Positions 1-6,054 of a stretch of DNA of 19,504 bases are shown piece after piece; position 1 is the stretch's first letter, and every line of letters starts with the position of its first letter. Under the pieces are notes generated by a model, which made no database searches, had not been told where the DNA came from, and saw only the letters and a list, made by a program, of their open reading frames with translations. Source of the DNA: UBA2862 sp045658005 (GTDB lineage: Bacteria > Bacillota > Clostridia > Christensenellales > Aristaeellaceae); the NCBI GenBank assembly GCA_045658005.1, contig JAZOUD010000056.1, forward strand, positions 1 through 19,504. Reading direction: 5' to 3'. Made by a program: the position numbers and the translations under genes.

Positions 1-50
1 TATCGGAACACCCTCTTCATCCTTGTCAGTATTCAACGGCGCGGTGACAC

Positions 51-138
51 TGCTCAATCTCGCCGGCGATGCTGCTCAATCCCAGCGGAATCGGTGCTCA
101 ATTCGGGCGGTTTTGGTGCACTCACGGAGCGGTATATC
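51..138. repeat. Four 22-bp tandem units, probable IS21-family end
   Basis: The octamer TGCTCAAT starts at 51, 73 and 95, and a related TGCACTCA starts at 117, so the period is exactly 22 bp. All four units also share CGG at unit positions 14-16. IS21-family elements are known to carry several such repeats next to their terminal inverted repeats, where the transposase binds. No istA or istB reading frame is visible, so this would be a truncated end or the edge of an element lying outside the window. The IS21 assignment is inference; the periodicity is seen directly. Confidence 0.6.
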
Positions 139-141
139 CAC

Positions 142-150
142 TGGTATAAT
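142..150 (+). promoter_or_regulatory. Extended -10 promoter for the FRG gene
   Basis: TGGTATAAT at 142-150 is a perfect extended -10 element. No good -35 hexamer lies 16-18 bp upstream, as is usual for extended -10 promoters. Transcription would start near 157 and give a leader of about 80 nt before the ATG at 239. The leader holds an imperfect 20-bp palindrome at 200-219 (arms GATAA and TTATC) that could be an operator. Confidence 0.5.
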
Positions 151-238
151 GAATGTATCACTAAAACCATGGATTTGCTATTTCGAGTAGTCTAAACACG
201 ATAACCAATAATGATTATCAATGAAATGGAGAAATACA

Positions 239-1366
239 ATGAATGAGGTAACATTTGCTCAATTTGTCGAGAAAAAGGTAGCAAAGAGTTTTGACACAGT
301 AACGCGAGATGCGCAGTATTACGTACATCCCACATTTTGTATTAGCAATCTGTCTGATTATATTCGTTTAATTACATTGATCTCTTCAGCGAACAAAGAT
401 ACCATAGAATGGGAAACGGTGATCTATCGAGGTATGGTTGATGAGAGTTATGACTTGCTTCCTGGATTGGCTAGGATTGAAAATCCGATCCCTGATATGG
501 AAAAAGAATTAATCAATGATTTTTTAACCCGCCGTCCTGATGCGTTTAGAGGTCTTACAGATTTTGATATTCTTGCAAAGATGCAACATTACGGATTACC
601 AACCAGATTGCTAGATTTTTCACTAAATCCACTTGTTGGACTTTACTTTGCGTGTGAGTCAAAGCCATCAAAGAATGGCCGAATTCTCTGCCATGGTACA
701 TATCTGAAAAACGATTCATCTGCCTATGTTAACGCAATATGCTCTGCCGCTATTAAGAAATCTTTCGATGATAATTATACCGTTGATGAGTATTTATGTG
801 ATGAAAAGATGTCTTTGAAAAAATATATGGTAGAGTGTTATATCAGTGATACTACGACGGTTGTGAGACCTAAATACTGGAATCAGAGAATAGCCAACCA
901 AGCGGGTGTTTTCATGGTTTATCCCAATAATTTGCGTGATAGGTATTATTGTGTTCTGAAACACGCAGAAGAACTTGGAATCAATGACGCGATTAGACAG
1001 TATGGTCGCGGTAAGATTGATGAAAGGAAAATTCAGGAAGCAATGCGAATAGAACCCAAAGATAATAAAGGATTGGAAGCAACTTCGGTACTCTCAGATA
1101 CATATTTTAGAAAAATATATGATGCATATAAGGTAGAGTATGGGTCAGACAAGACTTGGGATCAAATGAACAATAGATTTTTATTGACTGAAGGATTGAA
1201 GGAACTGAGTAGAACAATAATACAAGATGCTTTTTGCAGCATAATCATTGAGGCGAAGAATAAAAAACGGATTCTTAGGGACTTATCGTTTATAGGAATA
1301 GGCGCGGATTATATCTATCCCGAGCTTGAATATACAGCAAAGGAGATTAGAAGAAAATATGAATAA
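239..1366 (+). CDS. FRG domain protein
   Basis: The 375-residue product carries an FRG domain. The name-giving Y-R-G lies at residues 63-65, and the conserved block H-Y-G-L-P-T-R-L-L-D-x-x-x-N-P-L-x-x-L-Y-F-A-C at about 117-139. The biochemical role of the family is not firmly known; members are frequent in mobile islands and near defence genes, so a defence or toxin-like role is inference. The start at 239 is preferred over an in-frame ATG at 221 because GGAG sits 7 nt before it, while 221 has no ribosome binding site. The gene is clearly more AT-rich than the core genes to the right, which suggests recent transfer. It is preceded by an IS21-like repeat array and followed after 5 bp by a small ORF. 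No signal peptide or membrane segment is visible, so it should be cytoplasmic. Confidence 0.8.
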   Translation: MNEVTFAQFVEKKVAKSFDTVTRDAQYYVHPTFCISNLSDYIRLITLISSANKDTIEWETVIYRGMVDESYDLLPGLARIENPIPDMEKELINDFLTRRPDAFRGLTDFDILAKMQHYGLPTRLLDFSLNPLVGLYFACESKPSKNGRILCHGTYLKNDSSAYVNAICSAAIKKSFDDNYTVDEYLCDEKMSLKKYMVECYISDTTTVVRPKYWNQRIANQAGVFMVYPNNLRDRYYCVLKHAEELGINDAIRQYGRGKIDERKIQEAMRIEPKDNKGLEATSVLSDTYFRKIYDAYKVEYGSDKTWDQMNNRFLLTEGLKELSRTIIQDAFCSIIIEAKNKKRILRDLSFIGIGADYIYPELEYTAKEIRRKYE

Positions 1367-1371
1367 TACGA

Positions 1372-1638
1372 ATGGAAGAATTGGCGGAGGTTGGCGTTGA
1401 GCTGTCAAAGCGACAGGCACAGGAACTTATTCACCTGCTCACGGACTACCACAACATTTCCCACCTGTGGTGTATGTACGGATGGGCACCCTCGGATCTG
1501 GCTCGGCAGTATCAGCCCTCTAAGACGACGAGCATCTCCTTTGATCCGAATATGCTGAAAATGTATGCGGATGGAACGATGGACAGGAACGAGATTGTCA
1601 GGGAACTTCAAAAAATGGGTGTGGACATTTCGGAATAA
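1372..1638 (+). CDS. Small hypothetical protein, possibly a gene fragment
   Basis: The product is 88 residues long and I do not recognise it. It has a charged, helical N-terminus (about 1-30), an aromatic stretch (H-L-W-C-M-Y-G-W around 31-39), and an acidic C-terminus with a D-P-N-M-x-K-M-Y-A-D-G-T-M-D-R-N-E-I pattern. No ribosome binding site precedes the ATG, which lies only 5 bp after the FRG stop codon. It could therefore be the surviving 3' part of a longer gene interrupted by arrival of the FRG gene. Its base composition resembles the recombinase gene 16 bp downstream rather than the AT-rich FRG gene, so it probably belongs to the recombinase-bearing element. Confidence 0.5.
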   Translation: MEELAEVGVELSKRQAQELIHLLTDYHNISHLWCMYGWAPSDLARQYQPSKTTSISFDPNMLKMYADGTMDRNEIVRELQKMGVDISE

Positions 1639-1654
1639 CACGTGGGGTGACAAT

Positions 1655-2653
1655 ATGCCTGACAAAAAAGTCAGAGTGGTCTATCAGGCTCCCTCAATAC
1701 CTCCGCTCTATAAGCAGGTGGGTATCTATGCCCGCGTGAGCACCCGCAGTCCCGAGCAGATGAACAGCCTGGCCGCGCAGGTCTCTGAACTGGTCAGGAT
1801 GTTCAGGGCCGATTACACCGCCCGGATATATGATGTGTATATCGATATCGTGAGTGGCGCTCGCACTGATAATCGCCCTGCGTATCAGCGCATGCTCGAT
1901 GACTGCCGGAACAAAAAGCTTGACCTCATCGTTTGTAAGAGTATTAGCCGGTTCGGACGTAATACTGAGGAAATGCTGATCAGCCTGAGAGAGATCAGGG
2001 CGTGTAACGTGAATGTCTTTTTCCAGTTGGAAAACCTCAATACCGCTGATTCTTCCTCTGAACATATCCTTACGGTCATTGAGGCATTCTATCAGGCAGA
2101 AAATCAGGCTCGCAGCGATAACATCAAATTGAGTCTGCGGAACAGCGCCGCGACCGGCAAATCGAAAAACTACACCCGTCCCTGCTATGGCCTTCAGAGG
2201 GATGAACATGGTGAACTGACTGTCAATGAAGCTGATGCCGCCAACGTTCAGCTCATCTTCGACGATTATCTCCAGGGTGCCACTATCAAGCAAATCGTCG
2301 ATCTACTGAAAGAGCTGCATATTCCTTCCCCCACAGGAAAGGAAAAATGGTGTCAGAAATCCATAGACGATATTCTCAGCAACGAAAAATACGTTGGGGA
2401 TGTCGTCCTAATGAAAACAATCCGCATTGGCGGTCCAGGCTCAAAGCAAATAAAGAACCGTGGAGAGGTGGCACAATACAAGGCCACTGCATCCCATCAG
2501 GCGATTATCACACGAGAGCAGTTTGAAGCTGCCCAGAGAGAAAGAGAACAGCGTTGCAATGTTGAGGGCAATGGGGCACAGAGGGTTCGAAAGAGCACTC
2601 GTTACAAATCTACATTTAGCATAGACAGGTTTCTTTCTACCATGGAGGAATAA
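1655..2653 (+). CDS. Large serine recombinase, short form
   Basis: This is a site-specific DNA recombinase of 332 residues. The resolvase-type catalytic domain covers about residues 22-165. It has the nucleophile Ser29 in Y-A-R-V-S-T and the conserved S-R-F-G-R-N-T-E-E segment with its catalytic arginines. A recombinase domain follows (about 190-300, including the S-x-x-x-I-x-x-I-L-x-N-E-K-Y-x-G-D pattern). The protein ends soon after, without the zinc ribbon and coiled coil of full-length 450-550 residue integrases. It is therefore either a naturally short type or C-terminally truncated. The ATG at 1655 is chosen over an upstream in-frame ATG at 1565 because it has a GTGGGG ribosome binding site 7 nt before it and does not overlap the preceding ORF. 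Its last 180 bases and the following 40 recur in decayed form at 5336-5560. Confidence 0.85.
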   Translation: MPDKKVRVVYQAPSIPPLYKQVGIYARVSTRSPEQMNSLAAQVSELVRMFRADYTARIYDVYIDIVSGARTDNRPAYQRMLDDCRNKKLDLIVCKSISRFGRNTEEMLISLREIRACNVNVFFQLENLNTADSSSEHILTVIEAFYQAENQARSDNIKLSLRNSAATGKSKNYTRPCYGLQRDEHGELTVNEADAANVQLIFDDYLQGATIKQIVDLLKELHIPSPTGKEKWCQKSIDDILSNEKYVGDVVLMKTIRIGGPGSKQIKNRGEVAQYKATASHQAIITREQFEAAQREREQRCNVEGNGAQRVRKSTRYKSTFSIDRFLSTMEE

Positions 2654-2692
2654 GCTAACTATCATTCCATCTTTTATGGATTACTATTAGCA
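2472..2692 (+). repeat. Direct repeat copy A (recombinase 3' end and flank)
   Basis: This segment covers the end of the recombinase gene and about 40 bp beyond. It matches 5336-5560 in the same orientation with small indels, agreeing at roughly two thirds of positions by eye. Shared exact blocks include AGGGTTCGAAAGAGCAC, ACATTTAGCATAGACA and TTGCAATGTTGA. The two copies bracket the ATPase/TOPRIM pair. Confidence 0.8.
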
Positions 2693-2706
2693 TTTTATCA
2701 TCTTTG

Positions 2707-2825
2707 GGTACTGTGGTGGATTACATTGTGCCACACCGGGTAGATCACGCCTGTTCTGGGATCAAACGAGTTGGCAGCCCCTTTGCAAGGACTGCCATGA
2801 TAAGAAGACGGGGAGCAGGATGTAG
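2707..2825 (+). pseudogene. HNH endonuclease remnant, frameshifted
   Basis: In one frame, 2716-2739 reads V-D-Y-I-V-P-H-R. In the next frame, from about 2751 to the stop at 2823-2825, it reads L-F-W-D-Q-T-S-W-Q-P-L-C-K-D-C-H-D-K-K-T. Together these match the end of a phage-type HNH endonuclease: the D-H-I-x-P-H-R core, then W-x-x-L-C-x-x-C-H-x-x-K-T with its zinc-binding and catalytic Cys/His. A small deletion between the two parts has broken the frame and no N-terminus is recognisable, so this is a dead fragment. It ends 3 bp from the convergent TOPRIM gene stop codon, at the edge of the inserted pair. Confidence 0.65.
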
Positions 2826-2828
2826 GTG

Positions 2829-3719
2829 TTAGTGAGGAATGTCCGACTGCCGGTGTTCCGTTTCGCACTGCGTGAGATAATCATCAACGGCTTTATGAAA
2901 GTCATCCAGGAGTTCAGCCTGGGTTGCGCCTTCGTAGGAAACCAGGGATTCAATATGCTGAACCTTTCCGAAAAAGACACCATCTGCTTCGGAGAACTCT
3001 ATGCTGCCTTCATAGCCCTTATATTCCATCAGACTGCGTGGCTCAAAGCAAAGCCCAAGATTGCTGTGGCGCTCCAGGGAACGAAGCCCATAACGGATGA
3101 AGTCCCAGGATTTCTTGTAGTCCAATCGGACGCTGAAATCGGAATCGCAGATAAAGGTCAGGAACTCGGGCAAGTGATCGCGATAGCGTCTGGCAAAGGC
3201 ATATGCATCGTTTTCCTTTTCCGCATCACTGCTGTTCTGCTTGTTATGGAGCACATGATCCAGGTTGCAGGACATGAAGTATACGTGGTAGGGGATCGTC
3301 TTCCAGACATGCTTCAGACCTGCAAGCCGGGTCAGGATGGCACTCTTACCTTCATTCCGCCTGCGAATGGAAGCGGGCTTATCTGTCCGGATTTCAGTCG
3401 ATGAGTAGAACGGCTCGAGGCAATTTGGATCTTCCACTACTGCATCATCGGAAATAAAAGCGCCGTCAGTATCGACAATGTGAATGACTTCCTGAAAATC
3501 TGTGACTTTGAAGTGGTTTGCCGCTGCATAGTGTCTGACGAGATCACCAATCCTAGCCGCAATATTCTGTGTGCCGGCCCAGTCCCGAGTCGTGATGTCT
3601 CCATGGGTGATTTCCACCCTGACGAGGTTTTTATCGTAAAAGCGGGTGAACATCAAACCCATAGCGGTGTCGTCGGATGGCCCTTCAACGATAACAAAGA
3701 CGATCTTCTTACGAGCCAC
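2829..3719 (-). CDS. TOPRIM-like partner of the ATPase
   Basis: The 296-residue product has the layout of a TOPRIM or DUF4435-like nuclease. An N-terminal strand is followed by Glu12 (I-V-E-G-P-S-D-D), and a second strand by Asp83-x-Asp85 (I-H-I-V-D-T-D-G-A-F). These are the metal-binding positions expected of the fold. The C-terminal half is mixed, with no motif I can name. The GTG start at 3719 lies inside the ATPase gene (11-nt overlap) with an AGGCGG-like ribosome binding site 9 nt upstream. The alternative ATG at 3737 has no ribosome binding site. The overlap implies translational coupling, and so a complex of the two proteins. By analogy with PARIS (AriA/AriB) and Gabija (fused ATPase-TOPRIM), I infer it is the effector nuclease of a phage-defence pair, not proven. 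Confidence 0.65.
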   Translation of the reverse strand: MARKKIVFVIVEGPSDDTAMGLMFTRFYDKNLVRVEITHGDITTRDWAGTQNIAARIGDLVRHYAAANHFKVTDFQEVIHIVDTDGAFISDDAVVEDPNCLEPFYSSTEIRTDKPASIRRRNEGKSAILTRLAGLKHVWKTIPYHVYFMSCNLDHVLHNKQNSSDAEKENDAYAFARRYRDHLPEFLTFICDSDFSVRLDYKKSWDFIRYGLRSLERHSNLGLCFEPRSLMEYKGYEGSIEFSEADGVFFGKVQHIESLVSYEGATQAELLDDFHKAVDDYLTQCETEHRQSDIPH

Positions 3720-5133
3720 TGAATTCACCCGCCTCATGGAACGCAAGCGCGATTTCTGCGTTGTTAGTCGGCTCGTACAGTTTTTCACTTTGCTCGCCCA
3801 GCATGATGTCTCGATAATAGAAATCCCTCAGATTATTATTCTCTTTGACGTTTGTCATGCGCAGGTAACGGCTATTTGGATTGGTCGTAGTGAAAGCGAT
3901 GAAGCTCTTGTCCAAAGTCTCGAGCGGGCGCAGATTGTGAGACGTAAAGATAAGCTGCCCTTTCCCTTTTTCAGAGATGATCCGAAGAATCTCACCAAGC
4001 AGATATTCGAATACCCCTGAATCAAGTTCATCAACCGCGACGGTCATGGATGGCTGATTGTACACAACAATCAGTAGCTGGAGGATCGAAATGATCTTCT
4101 TGATACCCTCGGATTCGTATTTCAACAGGATTGCTTTTTTGTTCTTAAGAGACAATAATTGAATGCGTTCTCCTGGCTTGCCGTTATCCATCAGCTGGTT
4201 TCCCAGACTAATGACTTGAATGGTGAGACCGGGAACGATCTGCTGAAGAACAATATTCATGCTGTCGATCACCTTGCGCACGACGGTAGTCGCTTCAACA
4301 GGTACTACAGATGGTCCTTCCAATGAAACAGCAATGGTTCCAATTGCGCCCATGTTTTTCTCTTCGTACTTGAAAGCAAGCGGCTGTGCATTCAAACTTA
4401 TCAGACCAGAATTTGCGGTATTGATGATGAACAGTTCATTATTGCCATATGCAACCAGGTTGGCGATCAGTTCCATATATCTCAGCGCTTCCTCAGACTG
4501 ATTCGTTTTCTGTTGATTAGCGCGAATGACTGAAAGAAGCTCGCGCGAAAACAGAAAGGATCGAGAGGTGACAGATGTGATACGCTTTGCGACCAGCAAA
4601 TCTGTGACAACGGATTTTCCAGTCCCAACCAGCAGCCTGTACTTGGACCGGGGGACGAATATCTCATCGGTCTTCGTATCCATGAGAGGAGTGAGACGAA
4701 TTTTCTTACTTTCTGACTCAAAAGAGCATTTAAGCTCCTCGTTGAACAGGCAGGCACGATAGCTTGCAGTTTCAGCGTCTGTTGTGGAGTTTTGGGCAGT
4801 CTCATCTTTCTCTTTGCGGAGACTGAAGGAATAGATGGCGTGGTATGTGCCAAAGTTGTTGTTGACGATGAAAGAGAAAGTCAAACTGGAATAATCCGCA
4901 TCTACATGAATGCAGTCGGCAAATTGGGCTGGTACGCTTCTTCCCTGAAGCGCATACTGAAGCAACTGAATGGCATCAATCAGCGCGGTCTTGCCGGAAC
5001 CATTCTGTCCATACAGGCCGAGGATGCTTGCCTTCATCCCTTTTTTTCTGCCGGTCAGGTCAATCGATCCATCCACGACGTTTTTGAAGTTGTGGATCAT
5101 GACGCCTTCAAGACGTACAACAGCATTGTTCAT
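3709..5133 (-). CDS. ABC/AAA-type ATPase (AAA_15/AAA_21 class), defence candidate
   Basis: This 474-residue ATPase is of the SMC/Rad50-like ABC type. Walker A is G-Q-N-G-S-G-K-T at 42-49. A signature-like E-S-E-G-I-K-K starts at 340. Walker B is T-V-A-V-D-E-L-D, ending near 371. The switch histidine is His399 in F-T-S-H-N. The region between Walker A and the signature is too short for a long coiled coil. The N-terminus (R-L-E-G-V-M-I-H-N-F-K-N) is typical of RecF/OLD-like ATPases. An AGGAGG ribosome binding site lies 7 nt before the ATG, and a strong promoter lies about 30 bp upstream. Such ATPases act as the sensor or scaffold of defence systems (OLD, Gabija, PARIS, Septu), with a nuclease partner, here encoded immediately downstream. 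The exact family cannot be settled without a profile search. Confidence 0.8.
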   Translation of the reverse strand: MNNAVVRLEGVMIHNFKNVVDGSIDLTGRKKGMKASILGLYGQNGSGKTALIDAIQLLQYALQGRSVPAQFADCIHVDADYSSLTFSFIVNNNFGTYHAIYSFSLRKEKDETAQNSTTDAETASYRACLFNEELKCSFESESKKIRLTPLMDTKTDEIFVPRSKYRLLVGTGKSVVTDLLVAKRITSVTSRSFLFSRELLSVIRANQQKTNQSEEALRYMELIANLVAYGNNELFIINTANSGLISLNAQPLAFKYEEKNMGAIGTIAVSLEGPSVVPVEATTVVRKVIDSMNIVLQQIVPGLTIQVISLGNQLMDNGKPGERIQLLSLKNKKAILLKYESEGIKKIISILQLLIVVYNQPSMTVAVDELDSGVFEYLLGEILRIISEKGKGQLIFTSHNLRPLETLDKSFIAFTTTNPNSRYLRMTNVKENNNLRDFYYRDIMLGEQSEKLYEPTNNAEIALAFHEAGEFSGS

Positions 5134-5159
5134 ATGGAGACCTCCTCTCCGTAAACACT

Positions 5160-5188
5160 ATGTTACCACGCTTAACGGAATCTGTCAA
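5160..5188 (-). promoter_or_regulatory. Strong promoter for the ATPase/TOPRIM pair
   Basis: Read on the minus strand, a perfect TTGACA (5188-5183) and TAACAT (5165-5160) are separated by 17 bp, with TG one base before the -10 box (extended -10). The predicted start is near 5153, giving a leader of about 20 nt with the AGGAGG ribosome binding site. The upstream side is AT-rich. No operator or repressor gene is evident, so expression is probably constitutive. Confidence 0.8.
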
Positions 5189-5251
5189 TCGAAATTACAA
5201 ATATTCACAAATTGTTCCAAAAACAAATTTAGATATACACAGATTGGATGA

Positions 5252-5560
5252 TTAATCACAGATGGATGCTACCGCATTAACGCCGATCCCAACCAGGATA
5301 GATCCATTGCCAACGCCATCGCGTTCAGGATTGTCCACAATACCTATAAGGCCGCGGCATCCTATCAATCTGTTATCTCACGAGAACAGTTTGAAACTGT
5401 CCAGAAAGAAAAAAGCGCCGTTGCAATGTTGAAGGCAGCGGAACGCAAAGGGTTCGAAAGAGCACAGGTTACAAATCAACATTTAGCATAGACAAATGAC
5501 TTTCTACAAATGTGGAGTAGGCTAATTACTATAGAATCTATTGTTGAATACCATTAGTAT
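5252..5560 (+). pseudogene. Decayed second copy of the recombinase 3' end
   Basis: From 5336 the sequence aligns with 2472-2692. In one frame it reads Y-K-A-A-A-S-Y-Q-S-V-I-S-R-E-Q-F-E-T-V-Q-K-E-K, which matches the recombinase segment Y-K-A-T-A-S-H-Q-A-I-I-T-R-E-Q-F-E-A-A-Q-R-E-R. A frameshift follows near 5410, and the match continues in another frame to the S-T-F-S-I-D end. Upstream of 5336 the open frame (from 5252) has no resemblance to the recombinase, so the fragment is joined to foreign sequence. There is no start codon or ribosome binding site. It is the downstream member of the direct repeat pair flanking the ATPase/TOPRIM genes. Confidence 0.75.
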
Positions 5561-5583
5561 CTATATCCGCCTTATGGTAATTC

Positions 5584-5619
5584 GTCAACACTTGTCAACA
5601 CAAGTCAACACTTGTCAAC
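5584..5619. repeat. 10-bp tandem repeat
   Basis: There are three full units and one partial unit of GTCAACACTT (second unit GTCAACACAA), starting at 5584, 5594, 5604 and 5614. The array lies between the recombinase remnant and the tRNA gene. Its function is unknown; it could be a protein-binding array or a simple slippage product. Confidence 0.7.
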
Positions 5620-5737
5620 GGATACCGGCAAAACGCTGCATCTGCTCCGGGGAGGACCTGAAACGGGACTGAAAATGGGGTACCATGACTGGTGGGATAG
5701 GCGGAAGCACAAGCCACTTTTGCAGGTCAAGAAACGA

Positions 5738-5789
5738 ATTATGCAGAAATGAGCCGTATTCACGGTGAATAAGTTCATTTCTGCATAAT
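5738..5789. repeat. Perfect 15-bp inverted repeat with nested palindrome
   Basis: ATTATGCAGAAATGA at 5738-5752 is exactly inverted at 5775-5789. The 22-base loop contains TATTCAC-G-GTGAATA, itself a palindrome. No T-tract follows on either strand, so it is not a standard terminator. It lies on the island side of the tRNA-Thr gene. It may be a recombination site, a small mobile repeat, or a protein-binding site. Confidence 0.7.
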
Positions 5790-5806
5790 CTCTCACACCA
5801 ATATAC

Positions 5807-5847
5807 AAAAAGCTGCACGCAAGCTTTGTATCAAAACTTACGTGCAG
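5807..5847 (-). terminator. Rho-independent terminator of tRNA-Thr
   Basis: On the minus strand, CTGCACGTAAG (from 5847) pairs with the arm ending at 5813, allowing G-U pairs, and a CTTTTT tract follows (5812-5807). It starts 3 nt after the encoded CCA end of the tRNA gene. Confidence 0.75.
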
Positions 5848-5850
5848 AGC

Positions 5851-5926
<76 letters not shown>

Positions 5927-5955
5927 GCGCTTCGCATTTCTCGAACGCAAGAAGT

Positions 5956-5984
5956 ATTATACTACAGTCAGCGCGAAAAAGCAA
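5956..5984 (-). promoter_or_regulatory. Promoter of tRNA-Thr
   Basis: On the minus strand, TTGCTT (5984-5979) and a perfect TATAAT (5961-5956) are 17 bp apart. This places the start near 5949, about 23 nt before the mature tRNA. Confidence 0.7.
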
Positions 5985-6002
5985 TAGGTTATTGATAAAA
6001 TA

Positions 6003-6045
6003 ATGAGCGTGCCGCAACTTTTTACATTTTATGTGGCACGCTCAT
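6003..6045 (-). terminator. Terminator after the pilus operon
   Basis: ATGAGCGTGCC at 6003-6013 is exactly inverted at 6035-6045. It lies 10 bp beyond the stop of the last operon gene. On the minus strand the stem is followed by TATTTTAT. On the plus strand it is followed by CGTTTTT, so it may work in both directions and insulate the pilus operon from the tRNA gene. Confidence 0.75.
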
Positions 6046-6054
6046 CGTTTTTGC

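Noticed and set aside
1565..1654. Upstream extension of the recombinase from an in-frame ATG at 1565.
   Set aside because: It would overlap the preceding ORF by over 70 bp, has no ribosome binding site, and adds residues before a normal recombinase N-terminus.
5584..5619. CRISPR array.
   Set aside because: The units are 10 bp and contiguous, with no spacers, and no cas gene is present.
5620..5720. Minus-strand frame containing S-S-P-E-Q-M-Q-R-F-A, similar to the start of the serine recombinase (T-R-S-P-E-Q-M-N-S-L-A).
   Set aside because: The resemblance covers only about 15 residues, the Y-A-R-V-S-T nucleophile motif is missing and a stop follows at once. It may be a remnant, but is too short to call.
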